Shown here: positions 47,000-59,500 of the stretch, piece by piece
How positions within the stretch are numbered: the first letter of the stretch is position 1
How the letters are laid out: every line of letters begins with the position of its first letter
Source: Macropodus opercularis
Taxonomy: Eukaryota; Chordata; Actinopteri; Anabantiformes; Osphronemidae
Length of the DNA stretch: 64,000 bases
Reading direction: 5' to 3'
Assembly (NCBI GenBank): GCA_030770545.1
Contig: CM061091.1
Coordinates: 5,277,501 to 5,341,500 of the forward strand
Translations under genes and position numbers: made by a program
The notes under the pieces: generated by a model
What the model saw: only the letters and a program-made list of their open reading frames with translations
What the model was told of the DNA's origin: nothing
Database searches by the model: none

Positions 47000-49900
47000 A
47001 TACTGAGGGGCTCCAAGATTAGCCAGAAGAGAAAGAACAAGATAAAGCCTTCAAAAGGCCTATTTCAGAGGAATTATAGCGTCCTTTGAACATCATCCAA
47101 GTTTTAAATACATTAAAAGCCTGTTGGCATACATGTAAATTAAGCCACCAAAGTGTTCCAAAGAATTCACGGTGAATCAGAAAAGGGTTCGAGCATAGAA
47201 TACGAGGGAAAACATGTCCCAGAGGGAGACGGGGAGGAATCCTGCCATCTCCCACAAGCCTCTCCGCTCGTCTTTTCTTCTCCGTGTCCATTCTGCCGCG
47301 GGCCAAGTGGCTTAACTTAGATGAAAAGAACAACAGCTAGGAGCTCCCTTGGCAGAAGAGCGCTCTCGCTGTCCAAAGTGCCAGGGATGGAGCATTGTGT
47401 ATAGCACGTACAGTACAAAAGCCTGTTTAGCACCACTAAGCACAGAGCACCAGGGATTCCTTTTATACCTCAAGCTGGCTGGTCGGACCCTGGCACGGTT
47501 CAGACAGGACAGGCTCCAGTACAGGAATGTCTGTTGCTCTGTAAATAATGTTGGGTAAATGAGTAGCGCAGTAAGTTGTGTGCATCTTACAGTCCTGCTG
47601 GAGGCTCAGCTGTGGTATATGTACTGCCTGAGAGCCAGGTCCAGATTTCCAACATGCCAGCGTTTTTTTAAACAATTTACAAGAAATATAATGACTACGT
47701 TTACTCACCAATACACGTCAGGTGCCTTTGGATGTTTCTCATTTACATTTTTTTGCCAACTAACTGAACGAGAGTTGTCTCTAGATGGGACTGTATAACA
47801 CGGAGTAGAAATCAGCATCACTTTTACTGAACTTGCTTGAGCCATTGCTCTGTAAACACGGATACAACATGTATGTTACAGTAACAGGATTAAGTTAAGT
47901 TAAGTTCAATTCACTCCACAATCCATCAACCCAGACTGTACTTGTTCTTGGAAAAGTAACTTAAGATCGAACGAAAACATCAAGATGTCAGATCTCAAGA
48001 TCTTTTTATGAGACAGCATAGCACAATGAAGAGGAATGAAAGTCCGTACTTAAGTTCGGGTCACACTTGATCAGCATGGTCAAGTCATCACGTCTCCAAA
48101 AGGATTTGCATCTCAAGACGAACAGTGACATGAAAGCTCAGAATCTTCAAGAGGCTAAAGCACTTAATTTAAAGTTAAGAAGATTTAGATCAAAAGGTTA
48201 GAGAACGAGAAAAAAATAAACTCAAAGGACATCTCTCGGAAAAAAAAACCTCATGGCCTTCACAGTGCTAAGCTGTACAAGTTCACAGCCATGGCAGGAC
48301 ACAGTCCGTTCCTTCACCGCCTCAGAAAGATGAAAGGGAAGATTGTCCGCTCGCTTTGATTTAGACTTGGCCAAACAAAGTCTAAAGAATGCCTGGCAAA
48401 GTTTATTTTCCAAAAGCCTAAAGTTCCTCAATACCTCCACCCACCCGCACTCCTCCTTCCTCCTCCTCCTATTGATAGCAAGTGGGGAGAGAGAATCTGC
48501 ACAATGTTAATTGTTAATTGCTTTGGCTTGCTGTGCTGCTGAGCTGTGCACTGGGAATGCATTGTGTTTCTGAACTCAGACCTAGTTCTGCTGGAACACA
48601 CGGTCAGCGCATTGAAAAAATGGACAAGCCAGAGGGAGCAGAGGATGCTTCATCGGACTGATGATGAACAGGCCGGTCTACAGGTAGGGGTTGGAGAGCC
48701 TGTCCGCGCAGAAAAGTGCAAGACGGACTATGAGCAACTACAAGGTAACCAAACCAGCAGGGGGCGTCCGTGCTGACCTGATATGCTTGACCTGTCTTTA
48801 CTCTTGTGCCCTAAGAGTAAAGACAATCAATAACTTTTACATTATCTGTAAAATAACAGTTAGGTTGTTTACCAGGTAATAATATGTCTAATCGCCTGAC
48901 CTGCCAAGACTTTAAGAAGTAAGTGCACTTCAAAGAGGAAGCTATGAAAGGTAAATGTGTTAAAAATGTTTCTTCTGGCTTCTGTGCCTTTTTATCAAAA
49001 TTGCATTAGTTCCCTAACTTAATGCCAATATAGTTGCTTTATGCTAAACCACGATATTTTCCCAACCCTAACCAAGAGCCTTAATCCAGCCATAACTTGG
49101 AAACGTCATTCCAGAGACATTGGAGTGTATGTTGCGTAGATGAAGTTAAAATGTGCGAGACCTCCAGCATATTCTAGTTCAAATGTTCCGGTGATGTTAG
49201 ATGAAAAATCAGTGTTGGTAAAACAACAACAGCAGCAGTCCCAGGTGCACACGTCCAGTCTGGAGAGATTCTGAAAGCCAACGTATGTTTGACTGAACAC
49301 ATGTTATGGAAAGTTTGAGTTCAGTCTGGTTTGATGATGGCTCTGGAGAGAATCACACATTTCTGAAATTCCAAGGCTTTAGATCAGCCTGACAAGAGTA
49401 ACTGTTTGAAATAAATCTCTCAAATAACTTTCCACGAGAAAGCTGAAAACCAAAAGCATTTGATTTCCAGTCCTGCCTCTGATGTGCAGCTCAAAGCGAT
49501 TCAATGTGAAAGACTTTCTGAATTAACTTCAGAGAAATCTCCAAGTAAACAATAATAGGAAACAATATTTAATCACATGCACTTGCTTGTATTCATGCCT
49601 GCACATCAGAGAAGCTGCTCCCTCTGTAGCGGTGAATGATGCAGGCTTCAAATGCGGATCACTTTAATTGACACAACGCTTCATCTTCAAACTACTGTTG
49701 ACAATCCGCGATTCATGAGCATAATAATTACATAAATAGCACAAATGAAAGGCCTGTGCGAGCCCGCAGAGGGTCTGAAACAGCATTATCAGAGAGTACG
49801 CAGCTCACTGTGATCAGAGTCTTTCCCCAACTCAGGCCGTTTGATGGAGATGCAGGGATAAGAGACCAGCACAATGGCTTTAACTGCACATTTGTATATG

Positions 49901-52900
49901 TTTACTCTACACTAATTAACTGGACAATCACTTCCACCATGTTGGCTCAGCAGCCGGATGGTGTTTCCACACCCGACCCCAGAAAAACGAGAGCAGCCGA
50001 CATGGGAGAGTCCAGACTTTGAGAAGCTGCAGATTGTTCCGCTACTGTGTATGTCTGTGCGTTTGTGTATGTCTGTGTGTGTCTGTGAACACTTATCACG
50101 CTACTTTTCTGCCAAAAAAGGATGTGTTGAAAACGTGGGAGTATTTTTGAAAGTCACGCAACTGTTGGGTGTGTCCTGTGGTATTTATAATAACAGAAAA
50201 CACCCCTCCACTCCAACTTTGGATCAAACTGCTCTTATATCTCCGCGAGCAGACAGAAAGGAACCAAATAAGGCAAGCAGATCAGCACGGTGGCTGGACG
50301 CGTATTCTGTAGCAGCCAAGTAATACAGTTTACTCCCTTTATTCCCTACAAATATGGATTCTGAACCAAGAATATTTACCTCACTGAATGTTTGAGCTGC
50401 TAGCGTCAGAACCAGTGGGCAATCCTGCTTTTCCTGAACCGCTAGAAAGTGGCAGTCACGTCTGTATATCTGACCAAGGTAATGATGACAACTGATCGAT
50501 GATATACAACAGAGAAGCTGATAACATACAGTAACACCACAGCAAATGACTGATGTCACGCATCATGCCGTCATACTGCGTAACTACTATTTTTTATTCC
50601 AGGAAGCCGAGTCAATAAAGAACTCAGACTTATTGCTTTTGTAGGCTCCTTCAGAAAGAACAGTACCAGCCTGTCAAAAGCAACACATCCCCATGAAACA
50701 GAGAATGTAAATACTGTGGAAGAGACCTCATTCGCCTGTGAGCCTGCTATGTGCCTCTCTACACACCACCGCCAGGAGCCCCAGGATGCTGCAGACATGC
50801 TCACGTCTTTTGTTTTGACAGGACCAACATGTCTGCCTGGAGTCAGTGTCTGTTCGGGTTGACTGACCGGCTCTTCATCTCTCAGCTCTACTTCCCTGTT
50901 CTGCTCTGCTGACACTAGAGTGTCAAATGCATCAAAGTTAGACCTGACACCTTCTTATTTATTTCAGTCACTTCAACTTCAGTTTTTTAATAACATAAAT
51001 GATTGTAAAAGATATTTTCATTCTGCCTTTGTGTATGTCACAAACATGCGTGAATGAACAAAGTTGAAAACAACAGGAAATAAAACAACATATTGAACAA
51101 ATAACATCCTATTGAAATACTGTTTATATGGTTATGCTCATAGTCAGTTTTCCCATGAGCCTCAATTAATTGAATGTAAACACACTGTTTACACTTTTGA
51201 GAAAACATTTATTTCATTTGTCCCCTGAGTCACATTTTGTCATAAAGTTAGTGTGCTTTTATATATTTCTTTGTCTTGCCAGTTGGTCAAGTTTAAGTGA
51301 GTTTAAGTTCAATAAAAAAAAAAAAAGATATTTATATGAAATGAATTGGTTGAAATCACAAAGACGCCTTATATAAGACAGTCCACGTGGGGAATTGTAG
51401 TGTTGTATAATGAATCAAACGTCTACTCATTTGTCCCAGTGGGAAGCATCCGTGGCGCACAGCTCCTTACGTTCTTGCTGTGACTGCTGCCATATTGAAC
51501 ACATCTGTGGAGCAAAGTGCTGCCAAACAGCGGAGTGTGACTGGTCTTTCCATCTGTATAATTGTCTGAAGCCAGCAGAACAGAGAAAAAGAAGCATATT
51601 TAGGTTAAAGTTTAATGATTCATCCATGTGCCACAAACAGAATTAGTGCTTATCTCCACAGCTGCTGGCATCTTTCCCTCTTCACGTAAGGTTTGACTCT
51701 GTGCAGGTTGGTGAGCTGCTTTGGTATCAGCAGACAGAGCTGTGTCTCAGCCTGTGGCCGTAAACAGCATTCCGGCGTGTGCTTTGCACCGCGCTATGTT
51801 CGGCGGCTGACGCTGTCAGTGGGATTGCCTATGATTTAAGCTGCAGCAGGTGCCTCAGAGCGCAGAAAGTCGCTGCACAAAGAGCGCTGCTGTCCAGGCT
51901 TTGTAGACAGGATATCCACAAATGCGGAGCCAGACCAGATGGCATGTACATGTGAGACAGAGGGAGAAGCTGGAGACAGAGGGATAAAAACACAAAGTTG
52001 TAGAGGGGACAAGGACAAGGGCCAGACACAGGCCTGCATTAAGCTACGCAAGCATGGCTATGTGCATCTGACATTTAGCCGGCCCCCGACTCTCCATTGA
52101 CTCACTGTGCGTGGCTCAAAACATGCCTGCAGGCCGCAGAGGACAATGGCTGCCTTCTCCTTTAACCAGCATCAAACAGAGACATGAAAACGGCCACATG
52201 ACAGAGTGGCCGTCAGAAGTGTAAAAATGCAAATGTAATATATGAATATAGCTCTGTGGCACGCCTCGTCCTGAAGACCAGTCTTTACACAAATTGGCCT
52301 TGTTCAACCTCACCCTCCCACAACCACTTCATATCTGGAGTATGATTTGTGTGCACAGAATGCAAGATATGAGAGCAGCAGTAATGCATAAAATCAGAAA
52401 AAAAAATCCTCTCTTTGTACTTTGGGTGTCTTTTTACATCTGAGTCCATGTGGCTGCATAACAATGGGACAAAGAGAATATGAGATGAAAGTATTTGAGC
52501 GATTTAAATAACTTTGTCTGCGTGTGAGACAGAGATACAGAGAGAGAGAGAGCAACGCTGAGTGTCACCCAATTAAAGGTTCAGCACAGCCTGTGGGAGA
52601 GCCAGAGAGAAACTATTACCCGGCTGTAGTTACAAAGTCAGGCACAGAACGCTCTAATCTTTAAAAGTGATTAGACGCGCCGCTGCGCCTGTGAAGACTA
52701 ATAGTGTCAGCTGGTATTTGTGTGTTGGAAAGGGTCAAAGATTGTATATAGATATACACAGGCATACATAAGGGCACAGATTCTTATTGTCTGAATTCTC
52801 TTCTCTTACACCAAAAACAAATTCCTGACCCCACACAAGATTTATAGGATCCCATCCAGTGGTGAGAAAACACATTTACTGAAATACTGTACTGTACTTT

Positions 52901-53180
52901 TGACATTACTTTACTTTAAGGTAACAGTAATCTAATGGTGCATACAAGTCGGGTTAGAGATTGTTCTGGTCACTGAACCATCTCTTAGTCAAGCTATAGG
53001 CTTAGACTATTGAGGGACCTCGTTCATACATCTGTTTATTCTATCCACTAACAGGCCACCATGTCCACATGTGACTAACTTTGTCTCTTCTTCTATCGTA
53101 GTTGTGATTCTCCCTTTCTGTCTCTCTCTCTGTCCTCATCTCCAGGTGTCAGACTCAGAGCCGTGTGTCTCCAGTGTTCA
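47000..53180. other. Non-coding region, no gene recognised
   Basis: Only short frames without family similarity. An enhancer-like stretch around 49630-49740 carries 'cactttaattgacac' and 'cataataattacataaat'. A short GA tract lies near 52540. Confidence 0.4.
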
Positions 53181-53181
53181 G

Positions 53182-53196
53182 CTGCTGTTGTTGTAT

Positions 53197-53227
<31 letters not shown>

Positions 53228-53228
53228 G
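53182..53228. repeat. TTG trinucleotide microsatellite
   Basis: About ten consecutive ttg units preceded by ctgctgttgttgtat. It creates a Leu run in one plus-strand frame, which is a by-product of the repeat. Confidence 0.9.
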
Positions 53229-55094
53229 TTGTGGCAGATGGCCGCCCACATTGAGCCGCTGGAAGTTTCCTCCTCTATAGTAGACTGTCCATCTGTACAT
53301 CTCTGACACCAGATCTACACCTCTGCAAAATTAACTTCACAGCAAACTGCAAGTGTGATTACATTTTTGTAGGGAACATTGCACACAGCACTGGGTGGAT
53401 TATCTTCCAACATATGTTTGAATGACTGATTTAAATAAGTCCTATTTGTAGTTGTGGTTCCATTGAAACTCATTGCACGTAAGGGTGAAGGGACAGATAC
53501 AGTAGGCGATAACAGCTGGCATCAGCAGATCTGGGGATGATTACATGACACACGTGCAGCCTGTGTGCTGATCGGGATTAAACTTCCCCTCACATATTTA
53601 CATAAACCCTGCGAGTAAGTCTAAGTAAGTGACAGTGTTGGCTAAATAAAGTAATGACGAGGATGATACTGTACCAAAGTCAGCAGCAGACAGACATCTG
53701 AGAGGCTGGAAGGAAAACAAGGCCAGACACCCACACTGCGTTTAACAGCACTGTTAACGTGAACTGTCATCTCCCCTTTGACATTAAACAGAACGTTATT
53801 GAAAGGAAGATCCATTAAATATGAAATTTCAGTCCAATTTGTCTTCAAAAGGGGTAAAAGAGCTCATTATGTGGGCTCTGCTCTTGACTATTAGAAAGAG
53901 ACGTTAGTCATGCCTGCTTATCTCACAACCTTATGAGCACAGGATTAAAAGATCAAAGGCTGACTTAGGTTTAATATTATAGAAAATGTAAGCTCCTTTT
54001 CAGATGCTCTTTGGACTCTGCCTTTTATCCGCTCTCAATGCTTAGATAAAACTGTTGAAAATTCATATTCATTTCATCCAATGTCCAAACCGAATTTTAT
54101 GTCCACACCTCTCATATCAAGGGTGGATGTAAGCGGGTACTGATCTATTTCAAAGTGGACCCTCTAAGACCTTCAAGTCAATTCCCCGTTGATTACACGG
54201 GCTTCAAGGCTGACAGAAATAAAGACTGGGCTAAGTTTCAAGAGAACTTTGAAGTACGCTAAGCTGAGAGCAGAGACATGCAGTCAAGGCTGGACAGCAA
54301 CTTCTGACTTAATGAAAATATTCTGTAACCACTCAATTATACACTCCAAGGTTTAGAGGTTAGAGGGTGATGCAAACATAATGGCTCACAAAGGCCAGAG
54401 TCGGGAGCTTTCTGTTCCAGTAGCTGTGGACTGGCATAACAAGGATGTGCGTTTCTGGCACAATCTTCAGAGAGCGAAACCAGCCCTGCTGTCTGATCTC
54501 CTCATGCTCATTATTCCCCGAGGAGGACGTACTCCACAACTAAAGAGGACACTGACTTGCAGCAGACATTACACTGCAGACAATGTCCCTTTGAACATGG
54601 CGTTTTTTGTCTTCACTTGACATGGTCCCTAACACAAGCGAAGTGGCCATTCACTGTACTCTGTGTGTATTAATGTTGCTGCAGCATATGTGACTGTTTG
54701 TCCTTTAGCGTTAGACAAAGAAGAGAAGAACAAGCGCATTAGCAGTAGTGTGATGACACAGACGTGGTAGGAGCGGTGCTGCCCCTCACACTCAACCTAA
54801 GCTCACTGATGCTTCTAGACTTCAAGCAGCATAGAAACAATGTGCTGCTAATGCACTCACTTTTGTTTTTAGCGGGCTTGTTCGCATGCCAGCGTCCACG
54901 TGGTGCTTTTGATGTTTTTTTTAGTGATTGGATTTGGTTCTGTTGGTAAGAGCAGCTTCTTCAAAAGGCAGCACATCAACACAGACAGCGTCAGATTGTT
55001 TGTTAGTCCAAGTTGAACATTCATCATTCAATCCATGTATTTTTAAAGAGGGAACCTATACATTACTCCAAATGTATTGGAGTAATTAGTGGTA

Positions 55095-55135
55095 GATATT
55101 GGTTCTGGGTTTGGGTCCCGGGGTTTGCATGTTCT
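55095..55135 (+). repeat. Short relic of a dispersed repeat
   Basis: 'tgggtttgggtcccggggtt' then 'tgcatgttct' resembles the 'gggttcgaatcc ... gcatgttctcc' part of the repeat also present near 9.9 kb. Confidence 0.3.
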
Positions 55136-56559
55136 GACGTCCTATCAAATACTATGCATGTGTGTAAATAGACAAGTAGCTGACAGCAATGTTGGCATTT
55201 AAAATAAAGTGAATTTTTCAAAAAACACTGATTCTGACCAAAGTCTCTGAGCCGTTTCTTCAGTTCCATACTCATTTAACAACGTGGTGACATCTTTATG
55301 AGATGGTAACGACTGCTGCTTTCTCCTCAATGAATACAATAAACACAATGTAACACAATGATTGACTCACAAATGAGCCCAACTTGCTAACAAAATACCT
55401 TTTCAACATTGTAAAATAGTTCTGGTGCGGATCTCGTGTCTTGGATATTGGCCTGTCCTTGTAGCTCCTTGGTGACGTGGGAGAGCAGCGGTTTCACATC
55501 TTCTTTGTCTCAGATAGATACAGTGCACTTGGTCCGATCAAGATAAGAAGCAGACAGAAATATGTTTGCAATTATCTCCATCCCTCCAGTGCTTCACATC
55601 TGGTCTCCCCTCGCAGAGCAGAGGTGCCAACAAAAGCCTGTCGATAAAAAGGAAAAGGAGGTCACAGAGTTCTTATCATGCCAAACATTCATTCGCCCAT
55701 GTCAAAATGGATTTATCAGAACACATTCTTGGGGAAGGTCCTAGGAAACATCTCTAAGAGCAGTTGTCTCATCTTCATTCTAAAGTACATGCAATACAGC
55801 AGGTTCAATAAGGCAGACTGTCAGCTCAGAGGCCTGGTCTGCAGGTGGTGGCGTGCGTAAAGGAAGAGGAGAGACACAGGCCTGGCTGGAGATCGTCAGA
55901 GCTTGTTAGTGTCCCTGCTGCCTGCGGCCTAGTGAGGCACCTCAGTCTGGAGAGACCTCTGTTCTAATCACTCAGAGAGTAAAGCTCCGTGTTGGGGGGA
56001 ACAGGTGAAGGTCGAGGGGGGAGTGCGATGGGTGTCTTTTTTGAGAGGCATCCCAAAAGATCTGGAGGCCTGACTTTTATCTGCCTTCCCCCAGGGCCAT
56101 TAAGCAGTTTAGCTGGGAAACGGCTGCTAAAATATACATCTGTCTCAGTGTCAGCACATACCAGCTCTCCTCTGTCTGCGCGCAGCCGCCAGTCGATTCA
56201 ATATTTAAATCATCAGTCTCCATAAGTGTTTGATGTCAGCTCCTAACGAGCTCTGTCTCTAGCACTGACAGGCCTGCGGACGAAGCGGCTGTTTACTGTC
56301 AGGGATGGAAAAATGCTGCATTCCGTTGTTTCGTCACATGTCGATAAGAACCAATGACTCCTTTGTTTGAATAACTGCATAAAGAGCTCAAAGCAAAGTG
56401 CTCCTCAGCAAGACTTTCATTCTTTCAGCAATTCTGATGACATTTTTGCCAATACTGGATTTCTGCCAGAATCAAAGCGCTGGTGTCGCATATATCAGTT
56501 GATGCAAATGAGAGGAAAGCTCTGAGATTATATCACAGTGCAAATATTCTGTTTTTAAA

Positions 56560-56583
56560 GACGTCGCGTCAGACGTCGCGTCA
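56560..56583. repeat. Perfect 12-bp tandem duplication GACGTCGCGTCA x2
   Basis: Two exact copies rich in CpG within AT-rich surroundings. Each unit holds a GACGTC palindrome and a CGTCA half-site of the CRE type. Confidence 0.85.
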
Positions 56584-56599
56584 GAGAAGAATGACGCTT

Positions 56600-59500
56600 G
56601 GGGTCACAGGTAAGCATTTTATTCAGTCAGGGTAAAAGCTACAGTGACCTCAACTAAGTCATTTGTCTTTTAATCCATGAAGAGGAATAATATTTGTATT
56701 TAAATGTCCTTAGCTGTCATGAGAATTTACTGTAACGATTTGCGTTACCATCACACCAGTGAAGAATTTACTGTATAAGTTTGTGTGAGTAAAGCAGGCT
56801 CACCTGTTCCAGCGCTTTTGCCTTCCATTCCCCTTAAACGTCGACATTCAACACGCAGCGCCCCACTGCTCTGCTGCTCCTTTAGACTTTATAACAGCTG
56901 ACCTACCGTCAACATAAACCTTTAGAAGCTGCTCTTTTCCACAGAAGCTGTCAGCAGGGGCTCCTCTCTATACCTGCCTACGTCTCCTCTTCATGAGCTC
57001 ATGAGCTACCGATGCAGGAGCTGAGCATTAAGCAACAGAAGGTCTCCATCCTACAGTAGCATTGTTAACTTAAAGTGTCATAGGTCAACTGATGACCCCT
57101 TTAATCTTAAAGTGAGGCCTATATATCATGTGTCATATGGGGATTATTTTAAACCAGATTTGTGGATGAGCTGTTTTACTGTCACACAAGCACAAGAACC
57201 GTCTGATCCATACTGTTTACTATCTGTTTACTAAGGTAGAAAGACCAAGGGCTGTTCACTGTGACCTAATTAACCGCACTAAAATGTGTCACAGGTGCAG
57301 TTAGTGTAATGCTTGTACGTCTGGATGGAATGGTTTGACATTTATCAGCAGGTTTCTTCATTTTGAATACAGGTGCTACAGTAGCATGGCTGTTGATGCG
57401 GAAAGTAAAGATATGTAGCTCGAGTTAGCTCTAGACTGTTGAATTCAATCCCCTCTGCTCTGCCCAGCCCTCCTTCTCCATGCTCCCCCAGGCTCCTCTA
57501 CCGTCTGTTGGCCTCTCTCTCCAAATATCTGCACCGGTGCCAGCACTTTTTCTCACGGCAGGTATCAGCACCACATATGCACATATATGGAACATTTGTC
57601 TACTGAAAGAATTCTCACTATTGATGAACTAAATACCTAGCAAAAAAACCCAACTCTTTTCTAATTTTTTTAGGGAGGCGCTCATGTGGGATGAGCCAGA
57701 GGGAGGATGGAGGAGCACGGACTTAATATCAGTGATGGAAACTAGATTTTAGTAATGTGCATATTCCCTGGTACCCACAGCCCTTTAGCTCCTAAACCCA
57801 GCCCCGTCCCGTCACTCATGCCTCTCACCCTGTGCATGGATGCTGCGCACATTTGCCTCACTTTCAGGAAGCAAAAGGAGAAGGAATCGGTCCCCGGAGA
57901 AGAGCATCGCCCCACCCCCCGGCAGGATCTCTCCCGCTCTGCGTGCCTCCCCTGGGCGAAAGAGAAGATTAAAACAAACAGGACTTTAATCAGTGGGTCC
58001 CGCTTCTCTCTGCTCAGCTGCCGACAGAAGGAGCCCTCTCCAGGAAGGCTGCCTCAAATCAAAGCTTCCTGCTCGCCACTTGCTGCTTTGCCGATCCGTA
58101 TCACAACAACAAAACCAGCAGAAACAATTATTTATTCCTTTTGATGTGGGGTTTGAAGTTACCCCACCTCTTCTACTATGCCCCCCTCCACCCTCTTTCC
58201 TCTCCTCCTCCTCTTCCTTGCCCAGCCCCTCCAGCTTTCTCTATCTTTTACTCCCAAGGAAATAAGGTCATGGCAGCTTCTCCGTAAAGGAGGCTGCTTT
58301 GAAGGAGCAGCAGTTCCAGAATCAACGCCTTTTTTCCTATGTCACACCAAAGAAAGTGTGTCATTTCAGTAAAAGTTAATGGGGTGCTTCATTCTACTTA
58401 CCATCCCCACCCCCTGCTGAGCATGTAAGATTGTAAATGTCACTTTCACAGTCTTAAAATTTTCATTGAATTAGTTTAGTTTCATGGTATAATGTGATAT
58501 TTCAATTACATCAGCCATCATCTACTGTACATAACAAATAGCATATGTGTACAGTGTTTTGTTTGCCCTTTAAAAGTAATGAATTGATAAGAAATAAATA
58601 ATATTGCAGACATGACTGCTTTATATTTAGTACTTGTTCTGGAATCCTACTAGGAGTCATTTTGTCCTCCTCTGCTTTAGGTGCTATGAGTTTGAAAGAG
58701 TGGTGGTTGCAGACAACGTGTGAAGGTTTTTTTTTTTTTCGAGAGCACACAACAAGGTGCTGAGATTGTAAGAGATCTGAGCCGCGCTGCTGTGAGTGCC
58801 ACACGTCCCTTTCAACCTTTTCTCAGATTTAAAGCGTAGCAGTGGAAAACAATCTCTCAACAGGTCTGAAAAGTCTGAGAACTGCTTTTCAGCTCAGTGC
58901 GCCACAACATCTGCTAAAGCTGTTGGATAAGTCTGCAGCCTCATCAAAAGCCTTGGCAGAGAAAGAACTCCTCTGACACGCAGATGGTAATCATGTTTTT
59001 ATCATTTGCTGAAAGTTGTGATCCTCTAAATGTATTTAATTGGGGTGGAGGGCAGGGGGTCATGTACAGTGATTCTCTTTAAATGTCAGGCGAGCTGGTT
59101 TATGACAGGTCACATATTAAAAGCTCTGAAGAACTGAATTGTGGGTGTTTTTCAGCTCGGTATTGTCATTCTGAAGCCACGTTTGCATGGCTGGGTGGTT
59201 CTGCTTCACATTTTCACCATTTTTTAATGAGCTGAGAGATTCCTGGTCTAAAATTGCATGTAAACTGCCAAAATCTTCAGGCTGACTGAATTAAACTGAA
59301 CCGTCATGTGTCTTCATTTAACCCATCAGTCGCAGGGTTCGTCACATTCTTTCTGTTTTGCCTTTTTTTAATGATCCCACACGTCAGCCGAGTCTTTAGA
59401 CGGCTCTTTAAATCACTGTGGCAATCTGCAACATATTAAAAACCTGTTTTAATCACTCCCCAAATTGGCACCACCTTCACACAAAGAGCGTCATCTCAAA

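Noticed and set aside
53071..53280. Leu-rich frame resembling a signal or membrane segment
   Set aside because: The Leu run comes from the TTG microsatellite.
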